NCBI GenBank assembly: GCA_037957365.1
Contig: JARHVA010001175.1
Coordinates: 3,606,001-3,670,000 of the forward strand
DNA from: Torreya grandis
Lineage: Eukaryota; Streptophyta; Pinopsida; Cupressales; Taxaceae
Direction: 5' to 3'
DNA: 64,000 nt
Every line of letters begins with the position of its first letter. Position 1 is the first letter of the stretch. The notes beneath the pieces were generated by a model. The model saw nothing but the letters and a program-made list of their open reading frames with translations, searched no databases and was not told where the DNA came from. A program made the translations under genes and the position numbers. Of this stretch, positions 1 to 13,334 are shown one piece after another.

Positions 1-1330
1 GGGAAAATCATTACCTTAACCATGTGACTATTTTTCAAGAGCCTCCTATTGAAAAGCTAGTCTCTAAGGAATTGTATCTTGACATTTTTACTATCCTATA
101 GGAGTCCCACTCTGACAAACCAATTTTTATGGAGCCTATTATGCCATCATAGGTTATTACTTGTCCAAAACCAAATATTCAACAAGACATCATTGTAACA
201 GAGTACCCATGAGATGAAGAATCAGATTTAGAGTTAGGTTATAATCTTAGACTGACATTAGATTTATCATCAAAATTAGAATCAACATTAGTATCAACAC
301 CACAATCAAATTCCCTTGAGTTAGAATTAGATTCAGAAGAAGAATATGTTTGTGGTTGTTACAAAACTAGTTACACATGCCTTGTAGATCAATTTGAATA
401 CATTTATGATCCTTCTATAGTTTTTGAGGTTGAGTAATTTAGATTTGACACAAGTTATCCTAGTATATTCTATGAAGATTATGCATCCTCTCCCCATTTA
501 ATTACCATTCCATATACCATTACCATCAACTAAAAAAACCATATCATTAACATTCTATCTCCCACAAGTGTTAATTGGGATTGACAAAATCACACTTTGT
601 TGAATTACATCCATGGTGACATAGTAGTTGAAGAAGAGAAAGGAGGCCAATACCACATTAATATAGCACAATAACACTCTCATAGTGAAACCTTTTCAGA
701 GGTGCTAGGGGATAATCAAAGTTTAAACTTAGCATCTTTTAGTGAAACTTTTTTGGAAGTGATAGAAGACAATCAAAGTCAAAATTCATTAGTGAAACCT
801 TCTCGAAGGTGTTATGGGATAATCAAGACAACTTTATTGGTGAAAACTTCAATGAGGCATCAATAGCTAAGCACAAAATTTCTTCACTACTTGATGAAGA
901 CAAAATCAAAGATCAAATCAAAATGACTTCTAATGTATAGCCTAATAATATGGTAGCTACTCTCAAGATCAAACAATAGAAAAATATGATTATCCTATTG
1001 AGAGAACAAGTCTTTAGCCCCACCATAACCAAAATTATATCAAATTTGACATCAAAAACATTACATATGACTGAAATTCCTAATATTAATTTGTTTCCCC
1101 ACCATTATACATTCTATTATCATCTACCATTCCATTTAAAATTCAAACCTACCATCCATTATTTATGCTTATTTACCATTTATGGCCACACTTTCCTTTA
1201 TAAAGGCCACAAAGATACCTTGTATCAATTTTTGAAGGAATCATAATTAATGACCAATGAAGATCACAAAAGCATTCTTTGCATCCAAATTTGTAGGTAA
1301 TTATTGATGGAACATCTATTCAGATGAGGT
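1..1330 (+). pseudogene. Degenerate coding-like remnant, probably retroelement, unidentified
   Basis: Forward-strand translation gives several stop-broken but protein-like stretches. Examples are an acidic segment around 310-440 (LELELDSEEEYVCGCYK) and a later segment rich in His, Tyr and Phe around 1080-1245. Between 683 and 830 a Ser-Glu-Thr-Phe...Asp-Asn-Gln motif recurs three times as a short tandem repeat. I do not recognise a domain. The surroundings make a decayed Gypsy-type polyprotein the likeliest origin, but that is inference. No intact start or reading frame remains. Confidence 0.3.
683..830 (+). repeat. Short degenerate tandem repeat, three copies of a ~39-bp unit
   Basis: Units begin near 683, 741 and 791 with agtgaaacc/agtgaaact and end in ataatcaaag, acaatcaaag or ataatcaaga, separated by 10-20 bases. 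In translation the first two units read SETFSEVLGDNQS and SETFLEVIEDNQS. A weaker fourth start (ggtgaaaacttc) lies near 840. The copies are diverged, so the duplication is old. Confidence 0.6.
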
Positions 1331-1835
1331 GTGGGCTAGAAATTAACATGATCAAGTATTTTGTTTATTTAATTTTTTGATTAAGATATGCATCTCCCCA
1401 TCAATAGGAATAAAATAATCAAAAACCACACCCAAGCCAAAAATATGTACCATACCATTTCATTGTCATGCCATTGCCATTATTACATATCCTTTTGTCA
1501 TTATCACATATCCTAGATAATCACCCTCTCACTTGGGGGAAACCCTCTTACCATTTTATCCAATTTATCAAACCATTCTTATCCTTAACAAGACCATGCC
1601 ATCTAACCATTCCATTCTTATCTAGACCAAAGCTTGCTTTTAGTCATCCTACCCAATCTTGTTTTGATCTTGGCTACTTTAGTTCTTCCTACACTTTTTT
1701 TGAGGGGATTTTAATTAGGTTTCAACTCTTATAAAATTCATGTTTATAATGATAGTCTATGAAAGTGGTGTGATAGTTGATCTAACAAGATATGTTTCAT
1801 TTTCCATCCGATATCAAGTTTGTTTATGTGATCTT

Positions 1836-3090
1836 GATTATAACCACCTATGGGTAAATCAGTGTCTCACCAATATTGCTACTAATTATAATCACCTATG
1901 GGTAAATTAGTATCATTGAACTATTCCATCATATCCTAGTTATAAATACCTATGGATAAACTAGGGACAACACTTGTTTATCATGCATTGCCACATCACC
2001 TTGCCATCATTATTTATATTTGACTAGCCATTTGCTAGATTTGAGAACTTGTTGGGACGTAGTTAGTTTTTCCCTACCTTTTATGTGGATGAAATTACTA
2101 TGACTTGGGGTAATTTTAGGACTATGTAGGTGCTACTCAATTCATGTTGAGATCACCTTAGTCCCCCTTTCCATATGCTCTCACCATTTTGTGAGCAACC
2201 TAAGCCAAACACTCTCACCATTTTGTGAGCAGGTATCTTGTCATTCTCTTACTAGTTAAGATACCTCAAAATACCAAAAATATTCATAATATTTTAAAAT
2301 CCAAAAATATCTATCCTATCTAAGCCTAGTCAATTATTCTTGATCTACCTTACTGGGGCATGGTCATTATTAGGATAATTTCTTTTTATTTTATTTTTAG
2401 GCTTTTTGTTTGTTTGTTTGTTTCAAGTTGGTTGTTTATTTTGTTTGTCTTCTTACCTATTTGTTTGCTTTCAGAATTGTTGCCTCAACTTAGTCTATAT
2501 TTGTTGATTGGGTGATTCCTTGAGAACATTATTCTTGAGTCCATCCATATTCATACATCAATATTATCATCATGGTTTTTATCATTGGTGTATTATTTTT
2601 TAGTGTTTATTAGATCAAGAGTCAGTCCTTACAAATATTTTTTCCAAGTCTTCATGGTATTCTATCATGAAGCCTACCATCACATGATATAGCAAAAATC
2701 AGCTTCAAGAAGGTCTACAATCAATGGAGGCACAAAAGTTTCTCCTTGGCACCTTGGCAAATCCTCCCACCCACCTTGATAAAATCAACCCATTAACCAT
2801 TCTAGATATATCATTGTTAATCAAGATGAGCATCTGCTCATTGGAAGGTACAATTATATCATTCATTCTAATTAATCTTATTCTTTTATTCATTTATTTC
2901 ATCACTTTACACCCGCTCATATTTAATCTATATTATAGGTTATATCCTTGAGTTATGTTTGTTAATCATCCTTAACTAGGGCATAATAATCTTTAGCCAA
3001 TATAGGTCCTCTTAATGATTATAACCACCTATGGGTAAATCAATATTTTGAAATTTATTCTTGATTATAACAACCTTTGGGCAAATCAGT
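1836..3090 (+). repeat. Five dispersed copies of a ~28-bp motif (gattataaccacctatggg core)
   Basis: Copies start near 1836, 1884, 1938, 3017 and 3063. Each runs gattataaccacctatggg followed by taaatca or a close variant. Within the two clusters the spacing is about 46-54 bp, which suggests a degenerate ~50-bp tandem unit with one conserved half. The clusters are separated by about 1.05 kb. Confidence 0.65.
2178..2231 (+). repeat. Two identical 20-mers, each with a 5-bp-stem palindrome
   Basis: The 20-base sequence ctctcaccattttgtgagca occurs at 2178-2197 and again at 2212-2231, a 34-bp offset. Inside each, ctcac and gtgag form a perfect 5-bp stem around a six-base loop. No function can be assigned. 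Confidence 0.6.
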
Positions 3091-3365
3091 ATCCTTTTTA
3101 GATCAATTAATGCAATAATTTTCTCATTTAGATTAATCTCAACCATAGATTAATTCCACCTTTCTTCTTGTTTCTTTTTGAGGGACCATCCATCAACAAA
3201 TATGACAACCACTCCCTCAAGGGGGCATCATCTTAGGCTTCCCAAACACCATTTGGAGATTTTTTCTTCAATCATCATCTTCTTTTTGGCATACAATCCA
3301 TTTCTCATTCTTTGAGAAGACATTACTTTCCCTAAGGTTTGCAACATCTTCCCAAATAGGGGCAA

Positions 3366-4440
3366 ATTTTAGACACCTAAATGTGGCCATTGATATCCTC
3401 CAATCAAGATTTTAAACAATTTCCATCGAAGTGTACAATTTGGCCTAAAACACTAAATCACATTAAAATACTTAAACTTGACATATTCAAGTGCTAATTT
3501 TATCTAGAGTATCACTAAATGGGGAAATGCAATTTATGGGCTACCTAAATTTGATCAGATTATTTCGAGTCAAAATGATAATTTTGCATTTGGGTGATCT
3601 AGATTGCTCTTTTTTTATCAAATTTATTATATGAGCTGCATGTCTTTGTTATTTTGTGTTGGAAACATCCCAAATGGGAATATAGTTCTAATGAATATAA
3701 CATTGACTTTCAATTCTAATCCAGTTAAATTTTGGACCAATAATAAGGCATTCTGATTAATTTGAGTAATTTGTACACAAAGTGCTTAATCATACTTAAG
3801 AGATAATTAAAACAAATTATAACCTAATTAAGAATTCTATGGAAACTTGTTGAATACTTATTTTTGTAAATGAATATTGAATATCTACATCATCAGGTGA
3901 CCTCATTTCTAGGGAAGACATCCCTAGGCCATATATGACACAAATATTAGGATCCATGCCTCCCATGCCTCATCAATGCCTTCTATGCCTCTTAATTTTT
4001 CTTCTATTAAAAATATTGATGAGCCTATTTATCAATTTCAATTACAAAATTAGATTAATCCTTAGCCACAAATATCAATCTTGAGATGGATGGTTCAGGT
4101 TGATTCTGATCAATCTCAAAAATCTATAAATAGAGAGGTCATGAACATCATTTTTAAGCTATTTTGGTTCAAAGTTACTATGCTCAAATATCATAAAAAA
4201 GCTTAATTTGTGAAAATTTACCACATCAAATTGATTCTCAGAGCTCTCACATGCCAAATTTATGATGCCAAAATATTGAGCCAGGCCTCCTTTGATGAAG
4301 ACTTCATGAGCACAAGCCGAGCAAGCCACTACAAAATGCATTTGAATCATCCAAGAAGGGTGAAGGATTATTGTTTTTCCTTAATTTTTAGTTGTGTTTA
4401 CAATTTGTTTTTGTTATTAATCTCACCCTAGTAACTAAGC
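3366..4440 (+). mobile_element. LTR-like remnant of a Gypsy-type element
   Basis: The start (ttttagacacctaaatg) follows a G-rich tract ending in aaataggggc, which resembles a polypurine tract followed by an LTR beginning TGTAGACACC as in many plant Gypsy elements. A good TATA box (tctataaatagagagg) sits near 4121-4136, where a U3/R junction would be expected. I could not find the partner LTR, so the borders are guesses. Other AT-rich DNA could give the same signals by chance. Confidence 0.35.
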
Positions 4441-4531
4441 ATGAAGGTGTTAGTTTAGTGTGTTGTTTGTCAATTTTCTTTATTCATTTTTTCACTAACA
4501 CAATACTAATCTCCTCTTCTTAGTCAAATTC

Positions 4532-4800
4532 CTAATTCATAAGGGGCATATTGGGATTGATAGGAAGACACTTCTTGATAGGTTTATTAGTAACATTATT
4601 CATAAGGATATCCAAAAACATGATATCCATATAAAGAGGGAAATGGAGGACCATAGGGATACTGTGGCTTATAGGATTGGTAGCCATTGTGATAGGACTG
4701 TTGAGGGGTATAACATGGTTCATACAAAAAAGTTGATATGGAAGTTCATAGTAGGTATATTCACCATAGTTATTCATATCAACCTCATAGGTCAAATAAG
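4532..4800 (-). pseudogene. Proline/tyrosine-rich gag-like fragment
   Basis: On the minus strand one frame gives a Pro/Tyr/Gln-rich run (PQQSYHNGYQSYKPQYPYG, then more Pro-Tyr-Gly) at about 4605-4705. Such runs are typical of the region after the capsid domain in Gypsy-type Gag. Frames change within the fragment and it has no zinc knuckle. The nearby sequence at 4868-4886 (minus strand: atggtgactccaaatg) vaguely resembles the TGGCGACTCC block near Gypsy LTR ends. Confidence 0.3.
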
Positions 4801-7800
4801 ATACAATAACTGATTAAAACCTTCAATAAAAGATATTTGAGATACTTAAAACTATAATATTTCATTTGGAGTCACCATTGGTGCTATCTTGCCTTCTTCC
4901 TAAATCTAATTAGAGGAAAGACACACCAAAAATATTTTCACTCTCTTGAAATTTGGTCCCATCATGCATGGAAGAACTATTATCACTAAATATTTCACTC
5001 TATAGGAGGTTTTTCAAGCCTTATCCATATTTGGGAAACATGGGAATACTTCTAGGTATGTGGGTTTACCTATAGTAGAAGCATACCTCTAAGTTTAAGG
5101 GCTAGCTCCCTGAATTTAACTTGAAGTCCTTATCACCTACACTAACTGATTGTTTTTAGGAAAAGGGAGAGAAGTGTGCATAAAATTAATATGCTCTAAG
5201 AGGGTGATATACCATAAGGATTTACATAAGGTCGTCATACTTATTTCACTAGGAAACAAGACCTATAATACTTGCTGCAAAGTCCTAGAATGCTCTAACA
5301 TTAGTATTTTAATATGGAGGTGATATGCACAAAGAATATCCAAGGTAAGTGAACCATAGATCAGTTTCACATACTAATTCTACTTATACACTTTAAAATA
5401 GACCCAAACACTTCATATGACCTACTAGATTGGAACAATTTGTATCAAACATGAATGGATTGAGAAAAAGAAAGGATAAATGAACATCACATAGCTATTC
5501 ACTATATATATCTTCACACACTTTAAAAATATGATAAATTAACTCAAGATATATATTTTTATTTTTAAAATTAAAATTACAACATCAAACCAATAGGGCT
5601 TTGCCATAGATGGTGTGGAATTATATACAAAAGCCAAAAAAGTCTATTACCTATAGAATGTGAGAGAGGAGAGAGGAGAATGAAGTCCAAGAGTCACTAT
5701 AACATGCATCAAGCTGAGATAAATAGTTAAATATATATAATAATGAAGTATGAGATAGACCATGCAAGGTATCTTTGGATAAATTTCCCTCCAAGGCATG
5801 AAACTCTTCAATTTTGGTGTAAGACTCTTTAATTGCTTGTTTGGAAATTACCCTTATCATTTGGCCTTCTTTGAGCACTCCATTGTATACTAGGAATAGA
5901 TGAGATTATTTCACTATGAATATGACCCAAAATGCATTGGTTGTGTCTCTAATCATTGATATTCTTATGGACATGAGTTATCACTGCCTATAGTTATTAT
6001 CATCCTCCTTTAGACTCGTCTTCACATTTGGCACTAAGATGCTTATCATTTTCTCAAAAAATTCCATAAAATTAAGGTTATGACACTTTTCAAGAGTCAT
6101 CATTCCATTATATTCATTAATAAAACCTTAAAAGGCTTCTCAATTAGAGTTATCACCTTCTCACTTGGTGATCACTCTTTGTTCACTATGTCATTTTGGA
6201 CTGGTTGAGATGAAAGTGATTATATAGGTAATTTTATGATTTCCCAAGGTAATAAATGGATATGATGAGTTATGATAAGTCTTATGATAACTCCCCAAGT
6301 AATTTACATCCTTTGAAACCCTTTTATACCTCTAAAGCATCAAAATCTATCAAGAAAATCCATTTTTCACCCTATCTGTATAAATAGGGTGCAAGTCAAT
6401 ATGATGGGAAGGAGACCTAGAAAGTAATATATAAGTTAAAATCATATCCCAAGTCATTATATCCCTCATATATCCATCTCCTTCTTCATCTTTCCAATTG
6501 GGTCTTTATCAAGGGTTTTAGAGGGTTTTAGGTTGTTTTAGCTTATAAGGATTGTTCATGAAATTGTGAAATTAAACCTATGAAAAAATTCTAGTAAAAC
6601 GTTGTTTCTTACCCTCTTCAACACATCCTATGTCCTTTATCTCACATGCTATGTTATTATATTAGCAAGCTTCCAAACTTGGCCTCTCAAGTCCTTTTCT
6701 TCATTCTGTGTAAGCTACCAAGTTCTCAAGTCAATAAATGACTCTTCTATGACATCCTCTATATAAATATGGATCAAAATAACCTTATAAATTATCATTA
6801 ATGTCATATAATTTATTTTTAATCTCAACTTATCATAGAAGTGGTATTATACCCCTAGCGCTTTAGGCCTAATAGGTCTAGCCTGCATTCAGGACCCAAA
6901 CTCTTCTCTAAATGATTTATTAGATTTTGGATACCTTAATCATTCTATTTAATGTTATATACAATTATCCATACATTCCTTTAAATACTATATGATTCCT
7001 TGACACCTCTCCTTATCACCCACTTCTCAAGCCTGAAGACTTGACTACCTAGAGTACCCTTTATTTGAGATAGAATAGAGGGTATCTCCACTTTTTTAAT
7101 ATAAAATAAAATGGTATGGGGTTATTAATTGGGTTATTAGGGTACTTTTTACCAATTTTCATGGTTATACCATACTCATAACACTTTTAAATAATTCAAA
7201 CATCAAAGATAAACTTTGTGTAATATTGACTGTGCAGGATTTGTAAGTCTATCTATAGGTTAAGGCATGAGCTTAATTTTTACCTTGTATTCCCTACCAT
7301 AAGCATATAATGAGAATATCATAATCATACTAAAGTTATTAACAATGTTTTCAAACTCCCCATCATCCATTCTATCCTCTTTAACCCATCTCTCTACTCA
7401 ACTAGACCTGACTGGCATATTGTATGCTTACTTAGAAAATGGTAAGCGTGTAGGTGTATATTTTCATGTTAGACCTTATGTAATGCATTAATAAATTATC
7501 AAATTACTTTATTCTCATCTCATTATTGAAATTTTTTATATCATGGACCTAACCCACAAACTATTAGGTTTAACCTTACATTGTTATCCTACAGTCAACC
7601 TATAGATGACTATTATTGTCCCTATTGAAAGCAATAAAGGTCCTATAGGTGGTAATATAGGTCAAGAATTGTACTTGAATATCTTTAAATATTACTTAAA
7701 ATCCTACTACCACCTTCATATAAAATAAGTCATTTATATGTATACTATACCTTTACTAGGTGTCATAGCATGATAGGGTTATTTGGACTCAACCACTATA

Positions 7801-9602
7801 GAGAACATTAACATTCTATAGTAAAAAGATGTGTGGAATGAGAGGATTCTAGCATCATATTATTTTGACAAAAAAAAAAATTTTCCTACCAACCCACTAA
7901 CCCTACATTTGGACTCCATAATGGAAACTATAGACTAGTAGGCATCTCAAAATATCTCATCATGAAAATACTAAAAGAATGGCTAGGTCTCCATTTGGAT
8001 ATTTTAAGGTAACAAGTCCCTCATCTCCCCTTCTCACTTGAATATGACACTAAAATATTTCCTACTTCTTCTATGTATCCAATATGACTATTATGACATA
8101 TTTAAATTTTCAAGACCTTAGTTAAGGCCTCTAATATGCTCAAACTCTTCCATGATTATTTTTAGGCCTCTATGAGAGCCACATGTAGGTGAATGTACAG
8201 TATACATGGTAGTGAGAAGGAGATATGGACATATAAATAGTATATGGTATTATGGTTCATCTTGGACCTTCTCAAAGTTTCCAAATAAAATTTTTCCAAA
8301 ATGAGGGACTTTAATATATTCAAATAATTCATTTTAAAATGATTGACCAAATTGGGGAACCTGTAGGTATGCATTAATGTTATAGGCCTGTGTATATAAG
8401 AGAAACTAATTGTCATAGTTAGTTATATACGCCACTTGGAGAGCTTATATTTATTTATATTTTTATAAGGAGGTGTAAAACTTATTAAAACCCCTCATTT
8501 AATTTCCATGAATGTTTTTAAAGCTTCATACACCTCATTCAACTAATTGTATATGACAATCATGTAGACAATTGACTGTATTTTGTGTTTATTGACTGCA
8601 ACTCCATGTGAGACCCTTAGAAATTAGGCTTAAAATTAGATGTGGTTTATAAGACATGGGAAACATGAAATACAACATATCATCCTCTATTTAAGCCACT
8701 ACAAGGACATAAAACCACTACAAATGGTGAAAACCTATCTGTAATATAACATTGATGCTATGACTTACAACTTAAGATGTTTAGACCATAAAATAACCTA
8801 TAAAAATGAGACCAAATATGGAAAACATGAAATAATTAATTCCACATATTGTAGAATCATTTTACCAATTGGATTATATAGACAAACTCATACAAGGAGA
8901 AAACTACATGGTGTGGGGATTAGTATGCAAATTGAGATAGTCAACTTATAAAGGATGATTCATAAATAATAGGAAATAAATAATTGAAATAATACCATTA
9001 AAATTAAGTAAATAAATTTTTCTATCTACTACCAAGATCATTTTACCTGTAACCTCACAAACTAGTCGTACCAAGAAGAAACTTGTTGACCAATTTTGTG
9101 TGCTTATTGGAGTGATGGAAGAACATAATGGTTTGGAACATTTTTTATACTTATAAAAATAATAAATAATGTTAATGAATTTAAGTAATATCAAGAGTCA
9201 TTCCACAAGCTTTTCACACATGCCACACTTCTTTATAGGTCGCACAACTGCCAAAATTGCCCAAACTATCACTTTTTTTCTTTTTTCAACATTGTACATA
9301 TAATTTTTAGTTATGGACTAATAGTGACTGATATTATATAACATATTTGACATTAATGAATAGTTATGAAAAATTTTATATCTAAGAAAAATATACCACC
9401 TTTATTAATGACTCTAAAAGTGACCCCTAAGTGACATAGAATGACTTAGGATTAGATTGGACTATGACCAAAATCAATAACTCATTAAATAACATTAAAA
9501 TGACCATAGCACACCATATTACATCCTAATATACCACTATAAAATATTTTAACTATATGGGGTTGACCTATTTTGACTTGTGGTTAAAATAGTCAATAAT
9601 AA
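4801..9602. other. Long AT-rich stretch with nothing recognisable
   Basis: About 4.8 kb with only short chance reading frames. I saw no zinc knuckle, polymerase motif, LTR pair or tRNA. It is probably decayed transposon DNA, as it shares composition and short phrases (cctataggt, aaggcctaat) with the elements around it, but no homologous partner was found inside the window. Confidence 0.4.
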
Positions 9603-11498
9603 TCATATTTGTGTACCAGTTTTTGAGTATAGAGTTCTTGAGAAATCTTATGCATAGGATGCCTAATATAGTGTATGAAGGATCATGGTGTTTTAATGAT
9701 ATGAATGTATAGAGGCATAATAATATGTTTTATGACACTTTATAATGTATATAAAGCATTGGATCACTTTGGAAAGAATTAAAGTGAGTTTACTAGGGTA
9801 GAACCTACAAGACTAACATTCAACTGGACTAGTTCTAGACTATGCCTAGCCTAATAAGGTTCCATGAGATGTTTTCAAGAACTATGAAGGATAAATACTA
9901 GTGGTATAACATGTGAAAATTTTCTTAATCATGTGAGTGAGGTAGAAAGTTATTGGACAATAGCTAGAAGGTTTATTTCAAGGCCTAATGTGACCTATAA
10001 ATCAAAATCTTAGAGAGCAAAGAGAGATATAGTTTCCTAATGGGGTATCATGATTAGTTTCCAAGGTAAGCATGGATATATGAGCATTTAAAAATTTATT
10101 TCATGTTTTTTTAGGTATGTTGATAAAGTCTAAGGTTAAAATATATAATAAAAGGCATGAAATGTGGTTTTGAGGTTTCCTATGTGCAGAAAATGAAGAA
10201 TTCTCAACCCAAGAAGAAATTTCATGTACTCATTGGCATGTGTAATCTCTGAATGAGAACCTAAGCCATTCATGGTATATGGGGAAGGTTCATAGATTAA
10301 ATTTATAAGAATTGGTTTATGTATTTAGGGCCTAAGCTTTAAGAATGATTGTTAAGATTGTAATATGGTTTTGACCATCTCTAAAACCCTAACAGTGACC
10401 TAATATGCATGATCTTGATGGAAATGTCTTAGAATGGATTAGATGACCTATTTTGATGATTGAAGAATGTAATGAACTCTCATAGGTATCTTCAAGTGGC
10501 ATTGGTTTATCATGTAAGTTAGTGGACCCTATCAAAAAAGCCTTATTTCTTAAAAATTTATTGTAACAACTAAGGTTGACTAATTTAAAGTTGATAAATG
10601 GATGGACGCTGAAGCTTGAGACTTATGTCAAAGTTGACCTATCACTAAAAGGCCTAGTGATGTAGACAATGAGAAAAACTAGACAAAAGTGAGAATGAGA
10701 TTAGGGATGTGTTGATATGGATAATGGATGGATCTAGACGCATTGGTTTTTTGTTCAAGACCTATAATACATGTTCATGTTGGTTTTATGTTTTTGAGGC
10801 CAATGAAAATATTTAAAATGTTTCTCATAAGTTGACCTGTGTAATGTAGATGAGATAGTAAAGTTATAAGGTTGTGAGATTGGTCTGTAAGACCAATATT
10901 ATCACTTAACCATGTTATATTTCTATCTTATAGTTACCTAATGATCTCATATGATAATTCACATGCATCAAGAGTCTCTAAAAGTGTCTACACATGAGTT
11001 GAAATTCATTCTCACCATGATTGTGTTTGAAGGTAAAATAACAAATTTGAGTAAGCTAGTGGGAGTGATGAGTTAGAGGCTCTTTACCTTTAGATGAAGC
11101 ATCCAATGCATATATATTTTTTGTTTAATACATGAATATCCTATCCATTATTTTAATAATATTTTAAATTAGTGAAAGTGATTGAAATAGTAAATCCAAT
11201 ATGTGTTGACTAGTTCATATTTGACTGTATACTAAAGATAACAAGATTTGTCTATAAGACTAATTTTTGGCATTGAAACTTGTAATATTTATACTTGAGA
11301 GTAATATATAAGTGTCAAATAATATCTTTAATATTTTAGAGGTAATATGAAGTATTATTTTAGAGATTAAAGTTTAAGTATTCATGATTGTGTTTTGAGA
11401 GTAGTTGATAGTTCTGAGTGGGTTACTTGCAGAGAAGGGTTTGAGTCTTTATACCTTGAGTTGTGAAGTCTAATGCATTTGGTGATGACCCTAATGCC

Positions 11499-12139
<641 letters not shown>

Positions 12140-12588
12140 TGTATATGCATTTAATTACCATGATTTTTTTTTGAATTTGTTTTTTTCTTCAATTATTCAA
12201 AACAAACTTTTTGGGTATGCATAAGACTAACATGAGTAAGTACCAATGATGTGCTCCAAGTAGTGGTTTGAGATAAAAAATGTTTTGGAGCCTAAATAAA
12301 ATTATCATAGGTTTATTATGATGGAATATGATGTTTCTCTATAGTTTAATGTGTTTGAAAGTTCTCTAATAATATCAAAGGGTAACATGTGCTAATAAGG
12401 CCTAATGGGATTAGGTCTTCATGAGACCTAAAGCAACGATAAGACCTATTTCATAAAGGTTAGCTATAAATGGACTCAAATAATGTTTTACCCATATCTA
12501 TTAAGTTTTATAAGATCCACTAAATGGATGACCTAATATTATAAGATTGCTCGTCTGATTAAGAAGAATATGAACAAGAAAAGTCGTA

Positions 12589-12598
12589 CATATATAAT
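12589..12598 (+). promoter_or_regulatory. TATA-like box of family A LTR copy 1
   Basis: The sequence catatataat lies just before aggcatttttaggcc. The same arrangement occurs in LTR copy 2 at 18652-18660, and the following ~40 bases are well conserved between copies. This is the likely transcription start zone, about 670 bp before the LTR end. Confidence 0.5.
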
Positions 12599-13334
12599 AG
12601 GCATTTTTAGGCCTAATAATGTGTGTAGAGTGAGAGAGTTGAAGTGAATAAAAGAATAAGAGGATTGTGTGAGATAAAAAATGTGGTGAAACATATAAAA
12701 TAAATGATATGAATCAGTCATAGACATCTACAAAGTTTCATGAGTGCTTTCATGGTAGTTTCAATCCATACAAGGGATAATTGAGTGACGAATGTAAATG
12801 ATAGTTTTTTACTTATGTGAGAGTTAGATTTGAGTGTTATAGAGAAAATTAATACCATATTAAATTGTGAGAGGGAAAAAAGATCAAGGTGAAAATTCTT
12901 AGAGTGTTGATTGAGTGGGTTCTTCATCAATAAGGGGGTTGTAGCCTCATAGAAAGTTAGTGTTTGTTAAACTTAAGTTGGTGCTTGATAAATTTAGGGG
13001 TTGGTGATCCTTATTAGGCTAGTTATAAAATAAATTTGATTCATGATCTTATAGGAAAAGATTTCCAAGCTATGTTTTAGTGGTTTTTATTCCCTTTTAG
13101 GGTTTCCCACATATTTATTATGTTCATATGTTTCGTGCTCTTGTGTATTAGTGTTTATGCTTGTTAAGATGTACATGCTTGTATAAATGATCTATGATTT
13201 ATTAATTAAGATTTTTTAAAGTATTAAAGAGTAATTCACCCCACCCTTATTTAATTTTATTCCAAAATTTTTTAATCAAATCATAGCCCCTTAAAGTAGG
13301 TTTAAAGGCCTTAAAGAAGATCTTAAAAGTAAGG

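Larger units (their letters stand above)
1331..3365. other. Gene-free AT-rich stretch with short dispersed repeats
   Basis: No reading frame here looks protein-like. The stretch holds a (TTTG)n run at about 2406-2424, a repeated cctatgggtaaat motif and a duplicated palindromic 20-mer, both listed separately. It may be the 3' untranslated part of the element whose remnant lies at 1-1330, but nothing decides this. Confidence 0.4.

Noticed and set aside
1468..1734. Forward frame of 88 codons rich in Leu, Ser and His
   Set aside because: The composition follows from C/T-rich low-complexity DNA; no homology pattern or conserved partner.
13268..13290. Primer binding site in family A unit 1
   Set aside because: The position is right, but the sequence no longer resembles the tRNA-Met site seen in unit 2, so I did not list it.
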